Below the pieces are notes generated by a model that saw only the letters and a program-made list of their open reading frames with translations, was not told the origin of the DNA and searched no databases. Position numbers and translations under genes: made by a program. A stretch of DNA of 64,000 bases from Corynebacterium variabile (GTDB lineage Bacteria > Actinomycetota > Actinomycetes > Mycobacteriales > Mycobacteriaceae): NCBI RefSeq assembly GCF_006539825.1, contig NZ_BJNT01000016.1:1-64000 (forward strand), in the 5' to 3' direction. Positions 9,701 to 17,118 of this stretch are shown here, piece by piece (positions within the stretch are counted from its first letter, which is position 1; each line of letters opens with the position of its first letter).

Positions 9701-10779
9701 ATTTCTTCGACCTCGGCACGCTGGTCGGCGTCCAGCACGGTGCGCTGGCCGGGCAGGCCCGGGCCCATGTAACCCATCTCGCGTCCACCCATCGCATTCG
9801 GCTGGCCGGTGAGCGAGAACGGCCCCGCACCGGTGCGGCAGATCGCGCCGGTCGCCAGGTGCAGGTTGCACAGTGCGGTGGTGTGCCAGGTGCCGTGGAC
9901 CGACTGGTTCAGCCCCATCGTCCACAGGCTGACGAACTTCTGCGTCCCACCGATCCACTCCGCGGCAGTCCGCAGGTCCGCCGCGCCCACCCCGGTGATC
10001 TCCGCGACGGTCTCGACCGGGTAGTCGGCCAGATGGTCGGCCATGACCTCCCACCCCTCGGTGAATTCGGTGATGAAGTCCCCGTCGGTGTCGCCGTTGT
10101 CGATGATCAGCCGCAGCAGCCCGTTGAGCAGCGCCATGTCCGTGCCCGGCCGCACCGGCAGATGCAGGTCCGCCTTCTTCGCCGTCGCCGTGCGCCGCGG
10201 GTCGACGACAATGAGCTTCGCCCCCTGCTTCACCCGGTCCATCATCCGGAGGAAGAGGATCGGGTGGCAGTCGGCCATGTTCGCCCCGGCGACGAGGAAG
10301 ACATCGGCGTGGTCGAGATCGTCATAGGACCCGGGCGGGCCGTCCGCACCGAGCGACTGCTTGTAACCCGTCGCGGCGGACGCCATGCACAGTCGCGAAT
10401 TCGACTCGATGAGGTTCGTGCGGAAATGACCCTTGGCCAGCTTGTTCGCCAGGTACTGCGCCTCGGTCGACATCTGCCCGGAAACGTACAGTGCCACGGC
10501 GTCGTCGCCGTGTTCCTCGCGCAGCGCGGTGAAGCGGGCGGCGACCCCGGCCACCGCGGCGTCCACCGGGGTCTCCTCGCCGTCGACGAGGGCCGCGGTC
10601 TGGCGTCCTCCCGAGGAGAGCAGGTCGGCGGTCGTCGTGCCCTTGGTGCACAGGCGGCCACGGTTGGCCGGGTGGGCGGCGGTGCCTTTCGAGGTGAGGA
10701 CGCCACGGTCGTCACGTGTGAGGGTGAGCCCGCAGCCGACGCCGCAGTACCCGCAGACGGTGTCCACAGTCGTTGTCAT
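6787..10779 (-). CDS. assimilatory nitrate reductase fused to a diflavin (flavodoxin-FAD-NADPH) reductase
   Basis: This 1330-residue protein joins a NasC/NarB-type molybdopterin nitrate reductase to a CysJ-like reductase. The N-terminal 4Fe-4S ligands are in VCGYCGVGCG (residues 8-17) with RLCTKG later, and the bis-MGD domains run to about residue 700. A flavodoxin-like FMN domain starts at VVWASQTGTVEEY (near 813). The FAD domain has RLYSISSSPLSD (near 1118), and the C-terminal NADPH region has YVCGDAARMA (near 1281). Electrons from NADPH could therefore reach nitrate inside one polypeptide. ATG 10779 has no ribosome-binding site, but TAGCGT lies 8 bases upstream, so the mRNA is probably leaderless. 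Domain order matches proteins annotated as bifunctional nitrate reductase/sulfite reductase flavoprotein. Confidence 0.93.
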   Translation of the reverse strand: MTTTVDTVCGYCGVGCGLTLTRDDRGVLTSKGTAAHPANRGRLCTKGTTTADLLSSGGRQTAALVDGEETPVDAAVAGVAARFTALREEHGDDAVALYVSGQMSTEAQYLANKLAKGHFRTNLIESNSRLCMASAATGYKQSLGADGPPGSYDDLDHADVFLVAGANMADCHPILFLRMMDRVKQGAKLIVVDPRRTATAKKADLHLPVRPGTDMALLNGLLRLIIDNGDTDGDFITEFTEGWEVMADHLADYPVETVAEITGVGAADLRTAAEWIGGTQKFVSLWTMGLNQSVHGTWHTTALCNLHLATGAICRTGAGPFSLTGQPNAMGGREMGYMGPGLPGQRTVLDADQRAEVEEIWDLPAGTLHERCGSGTVDLFRALKESEVSGVRALWVICSNPASSMANGTAVAQALDAAECVVVQDAYAGTATAEHADIVLPAALWSETDGVMVNSERNLTLTSPLLDSPGDALPDWELICRVARAMGFSGFDFATASEVFDEIRRFHNPRTGWDLRGVDHERLRQGPVQWPAAPGAGERNPVRYLNDGVSQDLFVTGSGEVPRLAFPTPTRRARFHARPWLPPAETPDDEFPLVLTTGRLPHQWHTMTKTGRVNKLMKLNPSSFVQIHPVDAAGLGVADGDPVEVRSRRGAVTAPALVSEDIVPGTCFIPMHFADTPVNEVTSDAVDPESLQPEFKACAVALTAVPVPAAVPEENAVPDRQDLPDMPDLPTVLAAAPTADWTVAERAWLDGMVHALTLAPPTDAVPTVPAHAPLTEPHRAWVDGVFSGLFARVPLAVSPASAPEQHPGQSPVTVVWASQTGTVEEYVPDLVAALTASGIPAQERCADSVTPAELTGTVLFVVASTGDGEAPDNATALWDSLSQQSELDDLRCAVLGFGDSSYADFCGFARRLEERLTGLGAQLLAPRGSCEPDFEDAASAWLAAVAEELADGDVAPATPTPASPTWSRKNPLPTRLLESTRLTSGDPVSTGREVRRYAFELPADTLTYSAGDALGIWPRNRSAVVEEFLARTGLNSSATDDLINTLTGELDITAITPAVLRLIHAQHPGSGLGSLTDDPAALREYAHGRQLCDVLASYPVTVPAESWLEVLSPLRPRLYSISSSPLSDPGRVEITVSTVDFTSTEGHRRRGVSSGWLADLASGDEVRLFISPNRSFGPPEQADAPMIMIGPGTGIAPFRGFLQDRRHAGATGENWLFYGERHEATDFLYREELNGLRNDGTLTRLSTAFSRDTSERVYVQDRMRRHAGELWEWIGRGAHLYVCGDAARMATDVDRTLRQIVAEQGAMDETAAGEFIAQLSAEKRYVRDVY

Positions 10780-11025
10780 GGTGAGGGACGCTAAGCCCGC
10801 TGTATTGCCGGTTCGTCTGGTGCGCGTTACGCGGTCGCAAACAGGAACTCACGGCGTCCTCCCTGTTCTTGTGAGGACGCCACACCCCGTCACCTGCGCT
10901 GATGTGTGCCCGCCGACACCTGGGGCCGGTCGCGTGAAGTTCCTGTTTCAGAGTTTCCCCGGGTGGTCGGGACTGCCTATATCTGGACGGGTCCCTACTT
11001 GACCGAGACCGTGAGGAGCCTCTCC
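10780..11025. promoter_or_regulatory. divergent control region of the nitrate reductase and narK/nasA-type genes
   Basis: Two inverted copies of one motif face each other: AAACAGGAACTCACG at 10839-10853, and CGTGAAGTTCCTGTTT at 10933-10948, its reverse complement with one added A. Between them is a 9-bp perfect stem GGCGTCCTC/GAGGACGCC (10853-10861 with 10873-10881). The minus-strand -10 of the reductase gene is TAGCGT (10788-10793). Each copy sits upstream of one of the two nitrate assimilation genes, as expected for a shared regulator. The regulator is unknown, and the motif does not fit the AmtR or GlnR consensus as I know them. Confidence 0.55.
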
Positions 11026-12405
11026 GTGACCGTCACCGCCCCCGTCCACAGCCCGCCCGAACCCCGCCTCGAGATGAAGGAAGGACGCTGGATCACCAAC
11101 TGGACCCCCGAGGATCCGGCGTTCTGGAACGGCCCCGGGCGTGCGACCGCCCGACAGAATCTCATCTGGTCCGTCTTCTGTGAGTTCCTCGGCTTCGCGG
11201 TGTGGCAGATGTGGTCGGTGACCGTCATCATGCTGCCGCAGGCCGGCATCGACATCACCAGCTCGCAGCAGTTCTGGCTGGTCTCCCTGCCGCCGCTCGT
11301 CGGCGCGACGATGCGCATCCCCTACAGCTTCACCGTCCCCGTCTTCGGTGGACGCAACTGGACGGTGATTTCGGCGCTGCTGCTGCTCATCCCCACCGTC
11401 GCGACGACGCTCGTACTCTTCGCCGACAACCCGCCGGTGTGGGTACTGTTCGTCATCGCGGCGACGGCCGGACTCGGCGGCGGCAACTTCGCCAGCTCCA
11501 TGTCCAACATCACCTTCTTCTACCCGAAGGCCGAGAAGGGGGCTGCGTTGGGCGTGAACGCCGCCGGCGGCAACCTCGGTGTGGCCGTCGCCCAGCTGGT
11601 CATTCCGGTTGTTGTCTCGGTCTTCGCCTTCGGTGCCTTCGACCCGGCGCTGCCGATGGCCGGCCTGATCTGGATCCCGTTGATCCTGCTGGCTGCGTGG
11701 GGTGCGCGCCGTTACATGCACAACCTCACCTCGGCGCGTAACGACATCCGCGGCTCCCTCTCGGCGCTGCGCGAGAAGCACCTGTGGATCATCGCCTTCC
11801 TCTATGTCGGCGCCTTCGGGTCGTTCATGGGCTTCGGTTCGGTGTTCCCGACGCTGATCAAGACCCAGTTCCCCGACTTCTCCTCCTTCACTGTCCTGGG
11901 GGCGACGCTGACCCTGGCCTTCCTCGGCCCGCTGGTGGGTTCGCTGGCGCGTCCCTACGGAGGACGCCTCGCCGACCGTGTCGGAGGAGCGCGGGTGAGC
12001 ATCGCGGTCTTCGTGTGCATGGCCGTGGTGACCGGGGTACTCGTGGTGCTGCTCGACAGCATCAGCTTCCTCGGTTACCTGCTGCTGTTCCTGCTGCTGT
12101 TCACCCTGACCGGGCTGGCGAACGGCTCTGTGTACCGGATGATCCCGACGGTGTTCGAGCTGTCCGTGGCGTCCGATGATCCGGTGGGACATGAGCGCAA
12201 GAGTGCCGCGGCCCTGGGCTACATCGGTGCGGTCGGCGGCTTCGGCGGCTTCGCGATTCCGCAGGTGCTGAACCTGTCGAAGAACACCACCGGCGCCTTC
12301 GACACGGCGTTCTGGATCTTCGCGGGGGCGTATCTGCTGATGGCCGGCGTGACCTGGGCGGTGTACCGGCGGCCCGGCACCCGCTTCGCCGCCGCGAATG
12401 TGTGA
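11026..12405 (+). CDS. nitrate/nitrite transporter of the NarK/NasA major facilitator family
   Basis: The 459-residue integral membrane protein carries nitrate into, or nitrite out of, the cell. Family features include the N-terminal WNPEDPAFW-like ITNWTPEDPAFWNG, the nitrate signature GLGGGNFASSMSNITFFYP and about 12 hydrophobic segments. I chose GTG 11026 because GAGGAGC stands 6 bases before it. The frame is open further upstream to 10906, but that stretch overlaps the regulatory motif and lacks a family counterpart. It is transcribed divergently from the fused assimilatory nitrate reductase, which suggests a role in nitrate assimilation, while the second NarK (22607-23980) sits with respiratory narGHJI. 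Confidence 0.92.
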   Translation: MTVTAPVHSPPEPRLEMKEGRWITNWTPEDPAFWNGPGRATARQNLIWSVFCEFLGFAVWQMWSVTVIMLPQAGIDITSSQQFWLVSLPPLVGATMRIPYSFTVPVFGGRNWTVISALLLLIPTVATTLVLFADNPPVWVLFVIAATAGLGGGNFASSMSNITFFYPKAEKGAALGVNAAGGNLGVAVAQLVIPVVVSVFAFGAFDPALPMAGLIWIPLILLAAWGARRYMHNLTSARNDIRGSLSALREKHLWIIAFLYVGAFGSFMGFGSVFPTLIKTQFPDFSSFTVLGATLTLAFLGPLVGSLARPYGGRLADRVGGARVSIAVFVCMAVVTGVLVVLLDSISFLGYLLLFLLLFTLTGLANGSVYRMIPTVFELSVASDDPVGHERKSAAALGYIGAVGGFGGFAIPQVLNLSKNTTGAFDTAFWIFAGAYLLMAGVTWAVYRRPGTRFAAANV

Positions 12406-12436
12406 GTGAGGGTGTCCCCTCTGCTCCGCCCTGCCG

Positions 12437-12520
12437 TGCAGCATGTCTGCGTCAGGCACGAATCCGGGATTCTCTGCCACAAAAGTAGCGATCTGTGCCT
12501 GCCGCAGTCTTGAAGCCCCT
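12437..12520. repeat. dispersed intergenic palindromic repeat R2, copy 2
   Basis: CATGTCTGCGTCAGGCAC (12442-12459) is identical to copy 1. The right arm GTGCCTGCCGCAGTCTTG (12495-12512) has two changes that weaken pairing, and the internal GAATCCGGGATTC is kept. It lies just after the transporter gene and before the convergent gene at 12556. Confidence 0.82.
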
Positions 12521-12555
12521 TCCTGCAGTCACACTGAGTGGGGAGGAATGCAGAA

Positions 12556-12852
12556 CTACCGGGTCATGAGGATCTCCGCGGCGCCGGCGAGCTCCGTGCT
12601 CACGGCAGAGAGGTCCTCGGGGGAGGCGGTGTCCAGCAGGGTGACGATGGTCTGGTGCGCCTTCTCGCGGTGCGCCCGGTCATCGTCGTCCCACTCACCC
12701 GAGAGGTGTGCGGAGATGAGGTGCGCGTCGTCGTCGAGTACCAGGGCGGCGTCCGTCGTCGTGGCGGCAGCGGTCGTCGTCGCGTCGATGTAGTCCGACA
12801 CGATGCCGCGCAGCGACGGCGGGAGAGGGGCTGGCATGGAAGACGATGTCAT
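12556..12852 (-). CDS. hypothetical 98-residue protein
   Basis: I do not recognise a family. From ATG 12852 the product is 98 residues, mainly polar, with a Thr/Ala-rich stretch (DATTTAAATTTDAALVLDDDAH), an acidic GEWDDDDRAH segment, and a likely helical C-terminus ending GAAEILMTR. It has no signal peptide or membrane helix. Other in-frame ATGs (12837 and upstream 12900) are possible, and no Shine-Dalgarno decides between them. It is followed downstream only by repeat R2 and is on the same strand as the two membrane-protein genes 12913-14243. The longer opposite-strand frames over this locus have no start signals, so I favour this one. Confidence 0.55.
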   Translation of the reverse strand: MTSSSMPAPLPPSLRGIVSDYIDATTTAAATTTDAALVLDDDAHLISAHLSGEWDDDDRAHREKAHQTIVTLLDTASPEDLSAVSTELAGAAEILMTR

Positions 12853-12912
12853 GCGTTCCAGTGTTACCACGGCCGATGGGAACTGCAACCGGGAACGCAC
12901 ATACCCGACCTC

Positions 12913-13611
12913 TCACACCCCGAGATCCGGCCGGTAGTGACGCATCCACGCACCGACGGTCCCGGCCCGCCAGTTCTGTTCGAACTCGCCCGGGAAGATG
13001 AGCGCCCGGTCAGAGGGCACGGCGTCCCCGCGGGGAAGCCCACAGTGGTGCGGACCGGAGTGACGGGCATGGACCGCCAACTGGTGGCGGACGGCCGTCG
13101 GCTGTTTCTGGAGCGTCGCCGACCCCACGATCCCCTCCGCGATGACTTTCTGGGCGGCATTGAGTGCAGTATTGGTCCCCAGACCAGCAGCGTTACCGGT
13201 CGTCGTTCTCGAGGTCTGGATCGCCGAGTTCATCGTGACGAACCCCTGGACGCCCGACCACGGCATCCAGGTGGCGACGGTGCCGTCGGTCCTGTGCAGT
13301 CCCTGCGGACTGAGCCACAGCCGCTGCCGCGTCCCGTAGGTGACGGTGAGACGCTTCTTCATGGAGAAGGACATCGCGGTGACGACCAGGGCACCGACCA
13401 CCACACCGCAGGAGTAGCTGACCACCGGGCCGGGATCGTGGAAGGCCATGGCGACGACGAACGTCCCGACCAGTCCGAAGAAGAGGAAGGACACGATGAA
13501 CATGGGGATGAACCGCTTCAACGTCTCCCCGACGTCGATGATGCAGGGCAGTTCCACCGTGCCGGAGAAGTCCGGTTGTACTGGGGCGCTGCCCCAGGGC
13601 TGTGAGGTCAT
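12913..13611 (-). CDS. membrane protein, paralogue of the next gene upstream
   Basis: The 232-residue product has two membrane helices near the N-terminus (FIPMFIVSFLFFGLVGTFVVA, then VVSYSCGVVVGALVVTAM), followed by a soluble domain. It is a tandem paralogue of the 13668-14243 product: both begin with PDF-x-x-x-VEL, both have LSPQG/LSPDG then a TDGT motif, and both end with a nearly identical FPG-(D/E)-FE-x-x-WR ... HYRPDL(G/D)V tail. The middle contains an extra 45-residue insertion rich in Asn, Thr and Ala. The topology, two helices then a beta-rich domain, resembles small PH-like membrane proteins, but I cannot assign a function. ATG 13611 was chosen by matching the paralogue's start. Confidence 0.7.
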   Translation of the reverse strand: MTSQPWGSAPVQPDFSGTVELPCIIDVGETLKRFIPMFIVSFLFFGLVGTFVVAMAFHDPGPVVSYSCGVVVGALVVTAMSFSMKKRLTVTYGTRQRLWLSPQGLHRTDGTVATWMPWSGVQGFVTMNSAIQTSRTTTGNAAGLGTNTALNAAQKVIAEGIVGSATLQKQPTAVRHQLAVHARHSGPHHCGLPRGDAVPSDRALIFPGEFEQNWRAGTVGAWMRHYRPDLGV

Positions 13612-13667
13612 CCGCAGATCGTCATACACCGCAGGACGCGAAACTACCCCGCCGAAACAATACCGGG

Positions 13668-14243
13668 CTAGACGTCGAGGTCAGGCCGGTAATGACGCAG
13701 CCAGGAGCCGATCTCGCCCTGCCGCCAGGACTTCTCGAAGTCACCAGGGAACAGGGCGCCGTCCTTGTCGTGCACCGGCCTGCCGCTCCGGAACGTCTCC
13801 GGCGCCTCCGTCATCTCGGAGTACCGCTCCACCAGTTTCGGGTCACCCTTCGCGTTGAGCGTGAGCATGGCGTCCCCCACGATGCCCACCCGGTTCGCAC
13901 CCTTCGGGGTGGTGATGACGCGCACATCGCCCCAGCGCATCAGGGTGGTCAGCGTGCCGTCGGTCGCGCGGATCCCGTCCGGGCTGAGGACCATGCGCTG
14001 GTTCCCGCGGTCCGAGGCGTTCTTCAGGTTGCCGAAGAACATGCGGCACAGGATGACGCCGAGCACCGCACCGAGGATGCAGCCCAACCACAGTGCGTTG
14101 ACCAGGTAGGTCGTCACGACGGCGGTGGCGACGAACGCGGCGACGAAGGTGATGATGATGAGCGGGAGGGCGCGACGCGTCCGGTCGGCGGAGCTGACGA
14201 CGCTGCGCAGTTCGACCGGGGCGGTGAAATCTGGGGTAGTCAC
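13668..14243 (-). CDS. membrane protein, paralogue of the next gene downstream
   Basis: The 191-residue protein has two N-terminal hydrophobic segments (ALPLIIITFVAAFVATAVV and ALWLGCILGAVLGVILC), followed by a soluble domain with LSPDGIRATDGTLTTL and the C-terminal FPGDFEKSWRQGEIGSWLRH. It starts with GTG at 14243. TAGGCT lies 6 bases before the start, fitting a leaderless mRNA. It shares its C-terminal tail and overall layout with the adjacent 12913-13611 product, so the two arose by tandem duplication. Function is unknown. It is separated by 38 bases from the end of moaA and is probably a separate transcription unit. Confidence 0.75.
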   Translation of the reverse strand: MTTPDFTAPVELRSVVSSADRTRRALPLIIITFVAAFVATAVVTTYLVNALWLGCILGAVLGVILCRMFFGNLKNASDRGNQRMVLSPDGIRATDGTLTTLMRWGDVRVITTPKGANRVGIVGDAMLTLNAKGDPKLVERYSEMTEAPETFRSGRPVHDKDGALFPGDFEKSWRQGEIGSWLRHYRPDLDV

Positions 14244-14281
14244 CGCTACAGCCTACCGGGGCGGAAGTTGAACCGCGGAAA

Positions 14282-15415
14282 CTAACCCCCGATGGCGCTC
14301 ATCGTGCGCTCGGGCTGCACGTACTCCGGGTCATTGAGCGTCACCTCGTCGGAGCCGTAGGCCCTCGGCTTGAGCATCATGGCCCCGGCCCACACATCGC
14401 AGATCTCCTCGTCGGACGCGCCGGAACGCATCACCGAGAGCAGGTCCGTCTCCTCGTTGGAGAACAGGCAGCTGCGCACCTTGCCGTCGGCGGTGATGCG
14501 GGTCCGCGAACACGCCGCGCAGAAGGACTCGGTCACCGAGGCGATCACCCCGACCTTGCCGAGTGCCGGAGAGGACGCGGACGCCCCCTTCGGCCGCACC
14601 TCCCACAACTGTGCCGGGGCGGACCCGCGGGGTACCGGGTCAGGGGAGAGGTCGAAACGTTCGGAGAGCCGGGCACGGACCTCCGCGCCGGAGACCAGGT
14701 TCTCCTTGGCCCAGGTGTGGTCGGCGTCCAGCGGCATCTGTTCGATGAAGCGCAGCTGGTAGCCGCGGGTGACGCACCACTCCAGCAGGTCGGCGGCACC
14801 GGTGTCGTTGATACCGCGCATGAGCACCGCGTTGACCTTCACCGGCTCCAGACCGGCGGCCTTCGCCGCCTCCAGGCCCTTGATGACCTGGGGGAGGCGG
14901 TCGCGTCGGGTGAGCTCCTTGAACGCCTCGCGGTCGACGGTGTCCAGGGAGACATTGACGCGGGTCAGGCCGGCGTCCACCAGGTCGTCGATGCGCTTGT
15001 CCAGGCCGATGCCGTTGGTGGTGATGGAGATCGGGATCTCCGGGTGGAGGCGCCGGACGCCGGCGATGATGTCCGCCAGGTCGTGGCGGACCAGGGGCTC
15101 GCCGCCGGTGAAGCGCACATCGCGCACGCCGAAGATGCGTACCCCCAGGTCGGCGATGCGGACGGCCTCCTCGGCGGTGAGGAGCCTGTCCTTCTGCAGC
15201 CAGGCCATGCCCTCGGCGGGCATGCAGTAGGTGCAGCGCAGGTTGCACTTGTCGATCAGTGAGATGCGCAGGTCGTCGGCGACGCGTCCCCAGCGGTCGG
15301 CGAGTGCGCGGGTGGGGGCGGGCGAGCCGGGTGCCGACGAGGGATGCCCGGGTATCGCCGACGCGGACGAGGTGCGCGCGGGGCGCACCACAGGGGTCGG
15401 CAGGACGGTGGTCAT
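14282..15415 (-). CDS. moaA: GTP 3',8-cyclase, first step of molybdopterin synthesis
   Basis: MoaA is a radical-SAM enzyme that, with MoaC, converts GTP to cyclic pyranopterin monophosphate. The 377-residue protein has the SAM cluster motif CNLRCTYCMP near residue 58. A second C-terminal cluster is formed by FCAACSRTRITADGKVRSCL, and the essential Gly-Gly end is SAIGG. I chose ATG 15415 (MTTVLPTP) because AAAGGGG lies 8 bases before it. The frame is open upstream to 15538, but that runs through the conserved upstream element. It stands alone between the membrane-protein pair and narI, with moaC, moaD and moaE located about 17 kb away. Confidence 0.95.
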   Translation of the reverse strand: MTTVLPTPVVRPARTSSASAIPGHPSSAPGSPAPTRALADRWGRVADDLRISLIDKCNLRCTYCMPAEGMAWLQKDRLLTAEEAVRIADLGVRIFGVRDVRFTGGEPLVRHDLADIIAGVRRLHPEIPISITTNGIGLDKRIDDLVDAGLTRVNVSLDTVDREAFKELTRRDRLPQVIKGLEAAKAAGLEPVKVNAVLMRGINDTGAADLLEWCVTRGYQLRFIEQMPLDADHTWAKENLVSGAEVRARLSERFDLSPDPVPRGSAPAQLWEVRPKGASASSPALGKVGVIASVTESFCAACSRTRITADGKVRSCLFSNEETDLLSVMRSGASDEEICDVWAGAMMLKPRAYGSDEVTLNDPEYVQPERTMSAIGG

Positions 15416-15472
15416 GTTTTCAACCCCTTTCTCGTGGGTTGTGCCGCGGATCGGTATTCGGTATCTCCGGAC

Positions 15473-15583
15473 CCGGTTTCGGCGTCTCCGTCCACAGGTC
15501 AACCGGGTAAACGGCTGCCGTGGCCGGGGACGGTTCACTGTAGGCCACTGTAACCCCGGGCCGCGTGAGCGACAACGGGAGCG
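15473..15583 (-). promoter_or_regulatory. conserved Mo-gene upstream element (R3), copy upstream of moaA
   Basis: Two blocks, 15473-15501 (CCGGTTTCGGCGTCTCCGTC then CACAGGTCA) and 15532-15583 (with TAGGCCACTGTAACCCCGGG and TGAGCGACAACGGGAGCG), recur at 25344-25372 and 25403-25455 with exactly the same 30-base spacing. Both copies have the same orientation relative to a minus-strand Moco gene downstream (moaA here, mobA there). The ACTGT/ACAGT inverted-repeat core fits a protein operator. An RNA leader is the alternative. It also fills the gap between narI and moaA. Confidence 0.6.
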
Positions 15584-15616
15584 GCCCGGTGGTGCCGTCT
15601 CGGACTCCTTGATCCA

Positions 15617-16396
15617 TCACCTCCGCCGCTGGACCCGCCGGTCGAGTTCGCGCTCGGGTACTTCCAGCTGCTCCCAGGCGACCTCCCGCCGGGGCGCGGC
15701 TTTCGTCCGCGCGTCGCGGGACCGGTAGACGATGTACGGCCGACTGACATACCCCACCGGGGCAGAGAACGCGTGGACCAGGCGGGTGAACGGCCACAGC
15801 GCGATCAGTGAGAAGCCGCAGACCACATGGACCTTGAACTCCCACGGGACATCGGCCATCAGATCGGGGTTGGCCTGGAAGACCATGATCTGACGGAGCC
15901 ACGGCGAGATCGTCTCCCGGTAGTCGTAGCCGTGCGGGCCGCCGAACACCTGGGTGGATACGGTGGCGGTGAATCCGGACAGGATCGCCACGCCGAGCAG
16001 AAGGTACATCACCTTGTCGGAGCGTGACGTGGCCAGGAACACCGTGCGGTTGACGACGCGGCGGTATATCAGTCCGACCAGCCCCACGATCACTGCGATC
16101 CCGGCGATGGTGCCCGGAATGGTGGCGATCAGGTGGTAGGCCGTCTCGGAGACACCCACCGAGGTCGTCCACGATTTCGGGATGGCCAGTCCCATCAGGT
16201 GTCCGATGATCACGAACATCATCCCCCAGTGGAACAGGGGGGAGGCGAGGCGCAGGATCCGCGACTCGTAGATCTGGGAGGAGTGGCTGGTCCAGCCGAA
16301 CTGGTCGGTCCGCCAGCGCCACACCACCCCGATGATGAAGGCTGCGGCGGCGAGCCAGGGGAAGCCGGACCACAGGAAGGTCTCGAAGGGACTCAC
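15617..16396 (-). CDS. narI: respiratory nitrate reductase gamma subunit (cytochrome b)
   Basis: NarI is the membrane diheme cytochrome b that takes electrons from menaquinol to NarH and NarG. The 259-residue product has five hydrophobic segments, starting SPFETFLWSGFPWLAAAAFI, and His residues such as FHWGMMFVIIGHL and HVVCGFSLIALW that suit heme ligation. GTG 16396 overlaps the narJ stop in a GTGA overlap and has GGAG 8 bases before it. A longer frame upstream to 16804 is only narJ read out of phase. The C-terminus is basic and ends VQRRR. It is the last gene of narGHJI, with element R3 just downstream. Confidence 0.95.
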   Translation of the reverse strand: MSPFETFLWSGFPWLAAAAFIIGVVWRWRTDQFGWTSHSSQIYESRILRLASPLFHWGMMFVIIGHLMGLAIPKSWTTSVGVSETAYHLIATIPGTIAGIAVIVGLVGLIYRRVVNRTVFLATSRSDKVMYLLLGVAILSGFTATVSTQVFGGPHGYDYRETISPWLRQIMVFQANPDLMADVPWEFKVHVVCGFSLIALWPFTRLVHAFSAPVGYVSRPYIVYRSRDARTKAAPRREVAWEQLEVPERELDRRVQRRR

Positions 16397-17118
16397 GGCT
16401 GATGCTCCATTCCGGTAGCAGGCAGCGGGGTGCCCAGCCCGACGAGTTCGGACGGGGGACCGCTGCGGACGAGGCGGCGGTAGTTTTCGGCGGTGGCGTC
16501 GGACACAGACGGCAGTGCGGAACACACGCAGGTCACCAGCTCCGCATACGGTGAGTCCAGGTCGGACAGTGCTGCGCGGAGCACCTCCAGTCCGTCCCGA
16601 TGGGAGGCGAGCATCTCGGTCACCGAGTGCCAGCTGTCCCCCGTGGACTGCGCCGCAGATTCGAGCAGGACACACAGGTGGTCCGGCAGCTCCTCCCGGA
16701 TCAGCGTGAAGCCGAGGTCCTCGATCTGGCGGGAGAACGCCAGAATCGCCGCGCCCCGTTGGCGGGTGTCGCCGACGGCGTAGTAGCTCAGGGACAGCGA
16801 GCACCGGCGACGTTGGTCGAAGGTGGCCACATAGTCCTGCTGGAGGGCCGACGGGCCGTCCACAGCCCGGTCGGTGGCGTACTGCAGGAACCGGGACAAC
16901 CGTTCGCCTGTCTCCACCGGAAGATCACCGAGCGAGTCGCCGACCGCGGCGAGAATATCCGGCATGCGGTCATCGGGGTAGTCCAGGAGCAGCGCAGCGG
17001 ACATGAACACCACGCGACGCTGGGCGTCGTCCATGGGGACACCGGCGGCGAACTCCTCGGGCAGGGTGCCCTGGAAATTGCGTCGGGTCTTGCGACGCCG
17101 GGGGATCACGGACTTCAC
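16393..17118 (-). CDS. narJ: nitrate reductase molybdenum cofactor assembly chaperone
   Basis: NarJ is a cytosolic chaperone that binds apo-NarG and helps insertion of the Mo cofactor and FS0 cluster. The 241-residue product has the family's helical character and motifs such as LLLDYPDDRMPDIL, DQRRRCSLSLSYYAVGDTRQRG and LPDHLCVLLE. It starts with GTG 17118, overlapping the narH stop, and its own stop overlaps the narI start, so translation of narH, narJ and narI is coupled. A second methionine (MDDAQRRVVF, about 28 residues in) could be an alternative start because the first 25 residues are basic and unlike the family. Confidence 0.93.
   Translation of the reverse strand: MKSVIPRRRKTRRNFQGTLPEEFAAGVPMDDAQRRVVFMSAALLLDYPDDRMPDILAAVGDSLGDLPVETGERLSRFLQYATDRAVDGPSALQQDYVATFDQRRRCSLSLSYYAVGDTRQRGAAILAFSRQIEDLGFTLIREELPDHLCVLLESAAQSTGDSWHSVTEMLASHRDGLEVLRAALSDLDSPYAELVTCVCSALPSVSDATAENYRRLVRSGPPSELVGLGTPLPATGMEHQP

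Noticed and set aside
7519..10794. A very long plus-strand frame (about 1091 codons)
   Set aside because: It is antisense to the fused nitrate reductase gene, which shows complete family domains. The plus frame is low-complexity (Gly/Arg/His-rich), as expected from the third-base GC bias of the minus-strand gene.
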